From assembly GCA_001311585.1 (NCBI GenBank), contig BBBN01000048.1:1-9801 (forward strand): 9,801 nt of DNA, given 5' to 3'. Made by a program: the position numbers and the translations under genes. Source of the stretch: Thermus sp. JCM 17653 (GTDB lineage Bacteria > Deinococcota > Deinococci > Deinococcales > Thermaceae). The notes beneath the pieces were generated by a model, which did no database searches, was not told where the DNA came from, and worked only from the letters and a program-made list of their open reading frames with translations. Shown here in pieces: positions 1 through 7,720 of the stretch. How positions within the stretch are numbered: the stretch's first letter is position 1; the number at the start of each line of letters is the position of its first letter.

Positions 1-1086
1 CCTTCGGGCGTACGCCTCCAGCCTGCGGGCGAGGTGGGCGATGCGCTCCTGGAGGCGCCTCCGGTCCACCTCCAGCTTGGTCTCCCCCGGACCCGGGTGC
101 CGATCCCGCCCCCTAGGCGGCTCATCTCCTTCCCCTTTCCCACCAGGCGGGGGAGGAGGTACTTGAGTTGGGCCAGCTCCACCTGGGCCTGGGCCTCGGG
201 GGTCTTGGCGTGGAGGGCGAAGATGTCCAGGATGAGCTGGGTCCGGTCCAGAACCTTAAGCCCCGTGGCCCTCTCGATCTCCCGGGCCTGGACCGGGGAA
301 AGCTCCAGGCCGAAGATGAGGGTGGCGGCGTTTTCGTGGTAGGCGAGGCTTTTCAGCTCCTCCAACTTTCCCAGGCCCACCAGGTACCGGGGGTCCAGGC
401 TCGGCCGGAAGACCAGGACCCGCTTCACCGGCACCCCCCCCGGCGGTGCGGGTGAGCTCGGCCAGCTCCTTAAGGGCGGCCTCGGCCTCGGGGCCTTCCC
501 CGGTGTCCACCCCCACCAGGATGGCCCTCTCCCCGCTGCCGTCCAACACCTCCCGCACCCGGGCCTGGCGGGAAAGCTCCTCCTCCAGGGCCTCCACCTC
601 GGCCTTTAGGTCCAGGTCCAGGTACTGGAAGTAAGGCCTGGGAGCCAGGATGCGCCAGTCCTCCTCCGCCGCCTTGGGGGGCGAAAGGAAGGCCAGGTGC
701 AAGGTGGTGGGCTGGCCCCCTTCCACCTCCAAGGCCGCCAGGCTGTCTAGGCGGTGGAGGAAGAGGACGGAAAGGTCGGGCCGGGAAAGCCCACCGGGAG
801 AGAGGTGGGTGTGGAGGAGGCGGAAGCCGGAAAGCCGCCTTTCCGCCCTCGCCCCTTCAGGGATGGGGAGGTCCTTGGCGTCCCCTACCCCCACCCGCAC
901 CACCCGGCCGCCCCGGTCCAGGAGGAGGGCGATGGGCCGGTGGATCTCCTGGGATAACCCCGCCAGGGTCTGGGCGAGCTCCGGGGTCAAAACCCGCTCC
1001 GGCGGCAGCCGCCTGCGGTAAAGGTTGGAAAGCCTTTTAAGGTCGCTCTTCCTGAGCCCCTCCGTCTTGCCGTAGATCTTCTCCAA
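1..1086 (-). CDS. hflX: GTPase HflX, 3' end outside window, two frameshifts
   Basis: HflX is a ribosome-associated translational GTPase that binds 50S and stalled or heat-damaged 70S particles and splits them. Residues 1-205 form the long N-terminal domain, with the LYRRR and FRLLHTHLS patterns seen in longer HflX proteins. After a frame change come [49 protein letters not shown] and [10 protein letters not shown], then [16 protein letters not shown] in a third frame. These are the classic blocks just before the G domain, which lies outside the window. Break 1: the C run at 434-441 has one C too many. Break 2: the C run at 92-94 has one too few. The start is TTG at 1084-1086, preceded by GAGAGG and a TATACT box. 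The gene is divergent from the DUF218 gene. The family call is firm, and the breaks are probably sequence errors. Confidence 0.95.
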
Positions 1087-1095
1087 TGCCCTCTC

Positions 1096-1101
1096 AGTAT
1101 A
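1096..1101 (-). promoter_or_regulatory. -10 box for hflX (TATACT)
   Basis: TATACT on the minus strand ends 9 bases before the TTG start of hflX, so the transcript would have almost no leader. I see no convincing -35 hexamer 16-18 bases further upstream. A GAGAGG stretch lies between the box and the TTG and could also act as a ribosome site if transcription starts further upstream. Confidence 0.4.
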
Positions 1102-1121
1102 CCAAAGAAGCCCTTCTGCCG

Positions 1122-1127
1122 TAGAGT
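1122..1127 (+). promoter_or_regulatory. -10-like box TAGAGT before the DUF218 gene
   Basis: TAGAGT ends 7 bases before the GTG at 1135, the spacing expected for a leaderless transcript. This favours 1135 over the in-frame GTG at 1126, which would overlap the box. No clear -35 is visible, so this is a weak call resting mainly on geometry. Confidence 0.3.
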
Positions 1128-1134
1128 GGGGGGC

Positions 1135-1848
1135 GTGCGGGGCCTCGCCTTCCTCGCCCTCTTGCTCCCTTTAGCCTGGGGCCAGGAACCCTACGCCTGG
1201 ATCGTGGTCCTGGGGGCAGCCCAGTACGGCGGCCACCCCTCCCCGGCCTTGGAGCGGCGGCTTCAGGCCGCCTTGGCCCTTTACCAAAAGGGCCTCGCCT
1301 CGGGAATCGCCGTGGCCGGGGGGAAGGCCCCGGGGGACCGGTATAGCGAAGGGGAGGTGGGGTGCCGCTACCTCCGGGAAAGGGGCATCCCCCAGGAAGC
1401 CCTCCTCTGCGAAACCCAAAGCCAGTCCACCTACGAGAACCTGCTTTTTCTCAAGCCCCTTCTCCGGGGCCGGGTCCTCCTGGTCACCGACGCTCCCCAC
1501 CTGCCGCGGGCCCTTTTCCTGGCCCGCGCCTTGGGCCTTTCGGCGGAGGGCCTCGGGGTGGGGGGGGAGTACCCCCCGGGCTACTGGCTCAGGGAGGCCC
1601 TTTACCGCCTCTGGCTCTACCTGGGCTTCAGGCCCTTCCCCAAGGGACAGAACCCCTTCCCGGCCCAGGCCCTCTTTGGGGTGGCATCACTCCTTGGCCA
1701 GGCGCTCCAAGGAGTCCAGGTAGCCCTGCAGGAGGGCCTGAAACTGGGAGAGGAAGAGGGTCTTCGCCTGCCTGGCCCGCTCTATCTCCCCCCGGAGGCG
1801 CCTAAGCTCCTCGGCGGCCTCCCGCAGGACCTGCTCTTTGGCCGCTAA
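1135..1848 (+). CDS. exported DUF218 / YdcF-ElyC-SanA-like protein
   Basis: From GTG 1135 the protein begins with one Arg and a hydrophobic run ending in LAWGQ, a good signal peptide, so the domain should act outside the cytoplasmic membrane. The family pattern follows in order: IVVLGAAQYGGHPSPALERRL, AVAGGKAPGDRYSEGEVGCRYL, RGIPQEALLCE, S-STYENL and LLVTDAPHLPRALFLAR. DUF218 proteins such as SanA and ElyC are linked to envelope integrity, but their reaction is unknown. The domain ends near residue 175. The last 55 or so residues are read antisense to the end of divIVA, which is unlikely to be fully real. A missed one-base error near 1640-1690 could end the gene at 1720 instead. GTG 1126 is an alternative start adding three residues. 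The domain is convincing, the C-terminus is not. Confidence 0.72.
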   Translation: MRGLAFLALLLPLAWGQEPYAWIVVLGAAQYGGHPSPALERRLQAALALYQKGLASGIAVAGGKAPGDRYSEGEVGCRYLRERGIPQEALLCETQSQSTYENLLFLKPLLRGRVLLVTDAPHLPRALFLARALGLSAEGLGVGGEYPPGYWLREALYRLWLYLGFRPFPKGQNPFPAQALFGVASLLGQALQGVQVALQEGLKLGEEEGLRLPGPLYLPPEAPKLLGGLPQDLLFGR

Positions 1849-2135
1849 GGCCTCCTTGCGGATGAGCTCCGCCTCCCGCTCCGCCTGGGCCTTGAGCTCG
1901 CGGGCGATCCGCTCTGCGGCCACCACCGCCCGCTTCAGCTCCCCCTCGGCTTCCTTTAGGCGGACCACCTCCTCCTCCAGGCCCTTAAGGCGCTCCTTCA
2001 AGCCTCGTTCTCCCCGATGAGGCCCTCCATCACCTCGGCCACCCGGGCCAGGTAGGCCCGCACCGCCTCCTTCCGGTAGCCGCGAAACCCCGTGGGGAAC
2101 TCCTGGTAGCGGACGTCCAAGGGGGTAAGGTCCAT
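1687..2135 (-). CDS. divIVA: DivIVA-domain polar/division protein, one frameshift
   Basis: The N-terminus (MDLTPLDVRYQEFPTGFRGY, then YRKEAVRAYLARVAEVME) is the DivIVA membrane-binding head: the LTPLDV opening, the F-GFRGY motif and a first helix. The rest is one long Glu/Arg/Ala-rich coiled coil ending DSLERLAKE, about 149 residues in all. DivIVA proteins gather at curved membrane (poles, septum) and recruit division or cell-wall enzymes. The head and coiled coil are in different frames because one G is missing at 2002; restoring it gives GENEALKERLKG. The ATG lies 7 bases after the yggS stop, and GAGGGG overlapping that stop is the ribosome site. The yggS-divIVA pairing recalls the ylm cluster next to divIVA in Gram-positive bacteria, which supports the call. 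The 3' end is convergent with the DUF218 gene. Confidence 0.87.
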
Positions 2136-2142
2136 GCGCCCC

Positions 2143-2777
2143 TCAGTCTACAAAAAGGGCCCGGCCCACGCGCACCAGGGTAGCCCCCTCCTCCACCGCC
2201 CACTCGTAATCGTCGGACATGCCCATGGAGCGCTCGGGAAGACCAAAGCGGTCGGCGAGCTCCGAAAGCTCCGGAAAAGGGGGCGCACCACCCCCTCGGG
2301 GCCCATGGGGGGAACGGTCATAAGGCCCAGGACCTCGAGGCGGGGCATCTCCCGTAGGCGTTCCAGGAGCTCGGGAAGGTCCTCCTCCAAGACCCCGTGC
2401 TTCTGGGGCTCCCGGCCCAGGTTCACCTCCACCAGGACCTTAAGCCTAGTTCCCGCCTTCTCCGCCGCCTTCACCAAGGCCTCGGCCAAGGGCAAGGAGT
2501 CCAGGGAGTGAACGAGGGCGAAGCGGGGAGCGAACTTGGCCTTGTTGCGCTGGAGGTGGCCGACGAGGTGCCACTCCGCCTGGAGTTGCTCCATCTTCTT
2601 CAGGGCCTCCTGGACCCGGCTCTCCCCCAAGGGGAAGGCGCCGTAGGCCAGGACCTTCTCCTGGATTTCCTCCACCGAGCGCCCCTTGGTCACCGCCACC
2701 AGGCGGACCTCTTCAGGCCTCCGGCCCGCGCGGCGGCAGGCCTTTTCTATACGTTCCAGGACCTGGAGAAGCCCCAT
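2143..2777 (-). CDS. yggS: YggS/PLPBP family PLP-binding protein, one frameshift
   Basis: This is a single-domain PLP-binding TIM-barrel protein of vitamin B6 and amino-acid homeostasis, with no established enzymatic reaction. The sequence shows AVTKGRS with the PLP Lys at about residue 31, [44 protein letters not shown] and [11 protein letters not shown]. The ending [16 protein letters not shown] then VRVGRALF is in a shifted frame. One C is missing at 2271-2272; adding it gives [16 protein letters not shown] and a protein of about 211 residues, slightly short for the family. Its ATG overlaps the stop of the phosphorylase gene as TGATG, and there is no good Shine-Dalgarno sequence, so it is probably translated by coupling. 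Its stop is 7 bases before divIVA. Confidence 0.94.
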
Positions 2778-3593
2778 CAGAGCTCGGCCAAAATCCCCCG
2801 CACGAAGCGGCGGAACACGGGGCCCGTCCTGGCCGCCACCTCCAGGACCTCCTCCTCGGTGGCGTGGTGCTCCCTTTCCGGCACCGCCATGTCGGTGATG
2901 GTGGAAAGCCCCAGGACCTGGCCCCCAGGTGGCGGAGGGCGATGACCTCGGGCACGGTGGACATGCCGATGGCGTCCGCCCCGAGCTCCCGAAGCATGCG
3001 AAGCTCGGCCCGGCTGGCGAAGCTTGGCCCCATGAACCAGGCGTAAACCCCCTCAAAGAGGTGGAGGTCCTGCCTGCGGGCCACCTTGCGGGCGAGCTCC
3101 ATGAGCCCCGGGTCGTAGGCCTCAAACATCACCGGGAAGCGGGGGCCAAGCCGCTCGTCGTTCGGGCCCCTTAGGGGGTTTGCCCCGGCGAAGTTGAGGT
3201 AGTCCAGGTGGAGCATGATGCCTCCCGCCCGGAAGCGGGGGTTGAGGCCCCCCGCCGCCGAGGTGAGGAGGAAGGTCCTGGCGCCCAGGAAAAACCCCAC
3301 CCGCACCGGGAAGACCACCTCCTCGGCGGAGTAGCCCTCGTAGTAGTGGACCCGGCCCTGGTAGACCAGGACCCGCTTGCCCTCCAGGTGCCCCAGGACG
3401 AGCCTCCCCGCGTGCCCCGGGGCGGTGGAGAGGGGGAAGTGGGGGATCTCCCCGTAGGGATCTCCGCCACCTTCTCCACCTCCTCGGCCAAGGGCCCCAG
3501 GCCCGACCCCAGGACCACCGCCACCTCGGGGAGGAAGTCGGTTCTAGACCGGATGGCCGCCACGGCCTCCTGGATCTTCTCGTAAACCCCCAT
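2777..3593 (-). CDS. punA: purine nucleoside phosphorylase (trimeric PNP/MTAP type), two frameshifts
   Basis: It phosphorolyses purine nucleosides to free base and ribose-1-phosphate in cytoplasmic salvage. Blocks in order: VAVVLGSGLGPLAEE (phosphate loop), IPHFPLSTAPGHAGRLV, GRVHYYEGY (the His and Tyr of human PNP 86/88), TSAAGGLNPRF, NPLRGPNDERLGPRFPVMFEA, GPSFASRAELRMLRELGADA, GMSTVPEVIALRHLG and LGLSTITDMAV. The repaired length is about 272 residues, normal for trimeric PNP. Breaks: one G missing at 3457-3459 (restores IPYGEIPHF) and one C missing at 2917-2918 (restores GARVLGLSTIT). Two base-recognition positions differ from human PNP: Ala for Glu201 and Asp for Asn243, which suggests 6-aminopurine preference. 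It is the first gene of a cluster with yggS and divIVA, and there is no Shine-Dalgarno before the ATG. MTA phosphorylase is the alternative, less likely from the GRVHYYEGY pattern. Confidence 0.92.
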
Positions 3594-3601
3594 ACCCCCG
3601 C

Positions 3602-3607
3602 ATTCTA
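3602..3607 (-). promoter_or_regulatory. -10 box TAGAAT for the pnp-yggS-divIVA cluster
   Basis: TAGAAT on the minus strand ends 8 bases before the ATG of the phosphorylase. A transcript starting the usual 6-8 bases downstream would begin at or next to the start codon, so this would be a leaderless mRNA. The bases between are G-rich but contain no AGGAGG. No clear -35 box is visible. Confidence 0.45.
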
Positions 3608-3635
3608 CTCTCACCCCCCCTTCACGCCCCTTGGG

Positions 3636-3641
3636 TAAGCT
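3636..3641 (+). promoter_or_regulatory. -10-like box TAAGCT before omp85
   Basis: TAAGCT ends 7 bases before the omp85 ATG at 3649 and there is no Shine-Dalgarno sequence upstream of that ATG, so leaderless initiation is likely. It shares a 55-base divergent spacer with the pnp promoter. The -35 position shows nothing convincing. Confidence 0.35.
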
Positions 3642-3648
3642 CTTGGCC

Positions 3649-6109
3649 ATGAAACGCCTTTTGGCCTTTGCCCTTTTGGGTCTTCTGGCCCTGGCCGCCC
3701 CCCTGAAGGAAGTGGTCGTGGAAGGGGGCGACCCCGTGCTCCAGGCCCTGGCCCGGGCCGCCCTGCCTTCGGGGAAGGGGACGAGCCAAAGGACCTCGAG
3801 GCCGCCCGCAAGGCCCTTTTGGCCACGGGCTACTTCCGGGAGGTGGAGGTGCGCTTGGAAGGGGAGGTCCTGAGGGTGCGCCTCGTCCCCTACCCTCCCA
3901 TCGCCGAGGTCAAGGTGGAGGCCAAGGCCTTCCCCCAGGAAGCCCTCCTGCGCTTCCTGGAGGAGAACTTCGCCATCGGCAAGGAGGCCACCTACAACCC
4001 CTTGAAGGCCCAGGAGGCCGCCCAGGCCCTGGCCCAGGCCTTCCGGCAAAACGGCTTCCCCTTCACCCCCAAGGTGGAGGTGGAGGCCAAGGAGGTGGGG
4101 GGAAGGATGGCCCTCGCCTTCCGGGTGGCGGAGGCCCCCGAGGTGAAGGAGGTCCGCCTCCAGGGGGTAAGCCTCCTCCCCGAAGGGGAGCTTCTAAGGC
4201 TTTTAGACCCCCTCAAGGGCCCCTTTGACTTCGCCAAGTACCAGGAGGCCCTAAAGGCCATGGCCAGCCGCTACGAGGAGGCGGGCTACCGCTTTAGCGG
4301 CCCCGACCCTCAGGGAAGCGCCCTGGAAGGAGGGGTCCTCACCGTGCGGGTGCGGGAGCTCAAGGTGGCTCGGGTGGAGGGGGAAGGCCTGGACCTGGGG
4401 GACTTCCCCTTGAAGCCCGGGGACTACCTGAACTATCCCCGCCTCTTGGAAGGGGTCCAGGCCCTTTCCCGGAGGCTCTCCCGGGTGGTGGACTTCAGCC
4501 TCCTCCCCGAAGGGGACCAGGTGGTGGTGCGCCTCTCCCCAGGCCCCGAGGGGGAAGGATCGAGCGGGTGGAGGTGGCCGGGAACACGGCCCTCCCCACG
4601 GAAACCCTCCTCGGCCTCCTCCGCCTGAAGCCCGGGGAGGTCTACACCCCCCTCCTGGCCCAGGAGGACGCCCGGCGCATCGCAAGCTTCTACCAGGAGA
4701 AGGGCTACGAGGTGGCCGACGTGCGCTACGGCTTCCAAAACGGGGTGTACCGCCTCGAGGTGGTGGAGCTCAAGGTGGCGGGCTACCGCCTGGAGTGGCA
4801 GGGGGACCACCGCACCCAGGAGGAGGTGATCCTCAGGGAGCTTCCCAAGCCGGGCTCCCTCTTCAGCGTCCTCGAGCTCCGGAAGGCCATGGCCCGCCTC
4901 CTGGCCACGGGGCTTCTGGCCGAGCCGCCCCGGGTCTCCCTGGCCCCCGGGGAGAAGCCGGGGGAGGTGGTGGTGGTCCTGGGCCTCAAGGAAGCCAGGA
5001 CGGGCCTCTTCCAGCCCGCCCTCGGCTGGAGCTCCCTCGAGGGGTGGTCGGGAAGCGTCTCCTTCAAGGAGACCAACCTCTTTGGCCTCGCCCACCAGGT
5101 GAGCCTGGACCTGGCCTTCGTCCAAAACGACGCCCGGGACAACCTTTCCCTCTCCCTGGGCTACACCATTCCCTGGCTTTACCTGGATTTCGCCGACCTG
5201 AAGGAGGTGCGCACGGGCCTCGCCTTAAGCGCCTTCTCCACCCCCATCGGCAACAACAAGCTCCTCCAGGCACCACCGACACCGGCTGGGAGTACACGGA
5301 GCGCCGCACGGGCTTTGGCCTTAGCTTTTCCCGGCCCTTCTCCAAGGAGCTGGAAAACCTGCGCCTCTCCTTGGGGCTTTCCGCCCGGCGTTCCACCTTT
5401 CTCCTGGAGGTCTACGACCCCAACGCCCCTTGCGATCCCAGCGTGACCGATACCACGAGCCCCAAGTACTGCGACGGCACCGGCTACAAGAACCCCTCCC
5501 TGGCCCAAAGCTCCTTCCCACCCCCGGCTGGACGGTCCGCCTGGACACCACCTTCGCCTATCTGGAGGTGGACGACCCCCGCTTCCGCACCCAGGGCTAC
5601 GAGGCGAGCCTCGCCACCGGCCTCGGCCTCTCCCTGCCCGACACGGGGGGCCGGAGCTTCTTCGTGCCCTTGGTGGCCACGGGCAAGACCTACTTCGGCC
5701 TGGACCCCGAAAGGCGCCAGGCCCTGGCCTTCCGCCTCTCCGCCGGCACCCTCTTGGGCTTTCCCCCGGAAAGCGAGCGCTTCTACCTCTCCGGGGGCGG
5801 GGCCGAGGCCTTCCTCCTCCGGGGCTACGAGGACCGCAAGTACGGAGGGCTCTCCTTCGCCACGGGGAGCCTGGAGTACCGCTACGACTTCCGCCTCTCC
5901 CCCCAAGGGGGAACCAACCTCTACGGCGTCCTCTTCGCCGACCTGGGCCTCGCGACAACACCGGAGGGGTGAAGTGGGGTGCGGGGATCGGCTTCCAGCT
6001 GGACCTGGACGTCTTCGGGGCCCTCCTCCCCTCCCTCCGGCTGGACTACGCCTTCAGCCCAGAAAGCCCCGCGGGGAGGCTCCACTTCCGCATCGGGCCC
6101 ATGTTCTAA
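3649..6109 (+). CDS. bamA: BamA/Omp85 outer-membrane assembly protein, five frameshifts
   Basis: BamA/Omp85 inserts beta-barrel proteins into the outer membrane. Repaired, the product has about 821 residues: a signal peptide (MKRLLAFALLGLLALAAP), six POTRA-like beta-alpha-alpha-beta-beta repeats to about residue 440, and a 16-strand-type barrel. Repeats 5 and 6 are clearest (VEVAGNTALPTETLLGLLRL; LEWQGDHRTQEEVILREL). Barrel landmarks are FKETNLFGLAHQVSL, the loop-6 motif LLRGYEDRKYGG (VRGY/F in the family) and the C-terminal LHFRIGPMF, ending in Phe as barrel signals do. Each break is one missing base in a G/C run: 3766-3767, 4550-4554, 5269-5270, 5517-5519 and near 5954. The only two Cys codons, at 5431 and 5470, bracket a likely surface loop. 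The Thermus homologue is known as TtOmp85. The gene stands alone, divergent from pnp and convergent with rpsP. Confidence 0.94.
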
Positions 6110-6111
6110 CA

Positions 6112-6138
6112 CCACCCCATGCGGGTCCAGGGGGTGGT
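6112..6138. terminator. bidirectional hairpin between omp85 and rpsP
   Basis: ACCACCCC at 6112-6119 pairs perfectly with GGGGTGGT at 6131-6138 around an 11-base loop. The flanks TAAC and ATTA nearly extend the stem. It starts 3 bases after the omp85 stop and touches the rpsP stop at 6140, so it can serve both convergent genes. There is no long T run on either strand, so it may act as a weak terminator or as a 3' end protector. Confidence 0.6.
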
Positions 6139-6139
6139 A

Positions 6140-6394
6140 TTAGCCCTCCTGCCGGAAGACCCCTGCCTGCCGGAGAAGCCTCCGGGCGGTATCCGTGGGC
6201 TGGGCCCCCACGGAAAGCCAGTAGCGGGCCCGCTCCACATCCACCTTGAGCCAGTCCGGGGTGGTCTTGCGGGGATCGTAGTAGCCGATCTTTTCCAGGT
6301 AAGCCCCGTCCCGCTTCCTGCGGGCGTCGGTAACCACGATGCGGTAGTGAGGGTTGTGCTTGGAACCGAACCGAGAGAGCCTGATCTTGACCAT
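6140..6394 (-). CDS. rpsP: 30S ribosomal protein S16
   Basis: S16 binds 16S rRNA early in 30S assembly. The frame is intact: [38 protein letters not shown], then [20 protein letters not shown] and [13 protein letters not shown], 84 residues in total. That covers the whole family domain, with a tail (RQEG) a few residues shorter than the T. thermophilus protein as I remember it. Its ATG lies 7 bases after the ffh stop, and its ribosome site AGGAGG is formed by the last two Arg codons of ffh. It is the only complete, unbroken gene of clear identity in the window. In many bacteria rpsP is followed by rimM, trmD and rplS; here a hairpin and the convergent omp85 follow instead. Confidence 0.98.
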   Translation of the reverse strand: MVKIRLSRFGSKHNPHYRIVVTDARRKRDGAYLEKIGYYDPRKTTPDWLKVDVERARYWLSVGAQPTDTARRLLRQAGVFRQEG

Positions 6395-6401
6395 GCCGTT
6401 C

Positions 6402-7692
6402 CTACCTCCTGAAGATTCCCATGAGTCCCCGGCCCTTTTGCTTTTCCAGGGACTTCACCAGGGCCTTGGCCTCCTCAAACGCCTTGATGAGGCGGTTGAG
6501 CTCCTGCACGGTGGTGCCGCTTCCCCGAGCGATGCGCTTGCGCCTCGAGGCGTTGAGGATGCGGGGGTTCTTGCGCTCCTCGGGGGTCATGGAAAGGACT
6601 ATGGCCTCCATGCGCTTCAGGGCCCGGTCGTCCACCTGAGGCCCCCGGGGCACCCCGGGGAGCATCCCCAGGATCTCGGAGAAGGACCCCAGGCGCTTGA
6701 GGTTCTGCATCTGCTTGAGGAAGTCCTCCAGGGTGAGCTCCTTGGCCGCCTTGGGGGCCTCGGCCTCGAGGCCCGCCTCCCGCACCCGCTCCGCCAGGGT
6801 CGGCCACGTCCCCCATGCCCAGGATGCGGCTCGCCAGGCGGTCGGGTAGAAGGGCTCCAGGCCCTCGGGCTTCTCGGAGACCCCGGCGAAGTAGATGGGC
6901 TTCCCGGTGACGTGCCGGGCGGAGAGGGCCGCCCCGCCCCGGGCGTCGCCGTCCAGCTTGGTGAGGATGAGGCCCGTGACCCCCACCCTCTCGTCAAAGG
7001 CCCGGGCCACGGAGAGGGCCTCCTGGCCGGTCATGGCGTCCAGGACCAGGAGGACTTCATCAGGGCGCAGGCGCCCTTAAGCCGGACGAGCTCCTCCATG
7101 AGGGGCTCGTCTATCTGCAGGCGGCCTGCGGTGTCCACCAGGACCAGGTCCCGGACCCCGAGCCTAACCTCCTCCTCCACCCGGCGGCGGATGGACTCGG
7201 GGGGCTCCCCGTCCCGCACCTCCAGGACCGGCACCCCGATCCTCTCCCCCAAGCGCCTGAGCTGCTCCCGGCGGCGGGGCGCTGGGTGTCGGCGGCCACC
7301 AGGAGGGGACGGCGCCCCTTGCCCTTGTAGTGGAGGGCGAGCTTGGCGGCGGTGGTGGTCTTGCCGGAGCCTTGAAGCCCCACCAGGAACCAGAGGCTTT
7401 GGTCCTTGAGAAGGGGCCTTTGGACCTCGCCCCCCAGGGCCTCCTTCAAGGCCTCGTAGACGGTGGCCAGGATCACCTGGGCGGGGGTCAGGCTCTCCAG
7501 GACCTTCTGGCCCAGGGCCCTTTCCCGCACCCTCTCCACAAACACCCGGGCCACCTCCAGGTGGACGTCGGCGTCCATGAGGGCCCGGCGGATCTCCCGC
7601 AGGGTGGCGCTCAGGTCCTCCTCGGTGATCCGCCCCCGGCCGCGGAGCCGGTCTATGGCCTCTTGCAGTCGCGCCGAAAGCTTTCCGAACAT
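6402..7692 (-). CDS. ffh: signal recognition particle GTPase Ffh (SRP54), four indels
   Basis: Ffh binds 4.5S RNA and signal sequences at the ribosome and delivers nascent membrane proteins to FtsY. The N domain ([20 protein letters not shown]) is followed by the G domain: [56 protein letters not shown] and [16 protein letters not shown]. The M domain has [12 protein letters not shown] and [20 protein letters not shown] with [14 protein letters not shown]. The repaired length is 430 residues, as I recall for T. aquaticus Ffh. Breaks: one G missing at 7270-7271, one missing at 7070-7071, and a compensating pair (one missing at 6844-6846, one extra at 6797-6799) that leaves about 16 residues out of frame without a stop. 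Ffh is essential, so these are almost surely sequence errors. It is co-transcribed with rpsP and has a full promoter upstream. Confidence 0.97.
6405..6410 (-). promoter_or_regulatory. rpsP ribosome binding site inside the last ffh codons
   Basis: The final two Arg codons of ffh, AGG AGG, immediately before its TAG, form a perfect AGGAGG placed 10 bases before the rpsP ATG. This ties rpsP translation to the end of ffh and explains two codons that are not needed for Ffh function. Confidence 0.7.
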
Positions 7693-7695
7693 GCC

Positions 7696-7701
7696 CCTCC
7701 T
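7696..7701 (-). promoter_or_regulatory. ribosome binding site of ffh
   Basis: AGGAGG on the minus strand lies 3 bases before the ATG, with GGGG continuing the purine run. The spacing is tight, but the ATG fits the start of the Ffh N domain exactly. Confidence 0.5.
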
Positions 7702-7720
7702 GGCCCTAAGGCCGGGCTTC

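Noticed and set aside
434..441. Run of eight C in hflX as a programmed frameshift site
   Set aside because: One of some 18 similar breaks scattered over unrelated genes, with no stimulatory structure pattern. A uniform run-length error explains all of them.
5179..5961. Long minus-strand open frame (260 codons) opposite omp85
   Set aside because: Low-complexity Arg/Gly/Pro composition, antisense to well-supported barrel sequence, with no recognisable motif.
4795..6249. Very long plus-strand open frame (484 codons) across the omp85 barrel
   Set aside because: It is a Pro/Gly/Arg/Ser-rich shadow frame of GC-rich DNA. Only the stretch between two omp85 frameshifts (about 5270-5517) coincides with the true frame; the rest has no family pattern.
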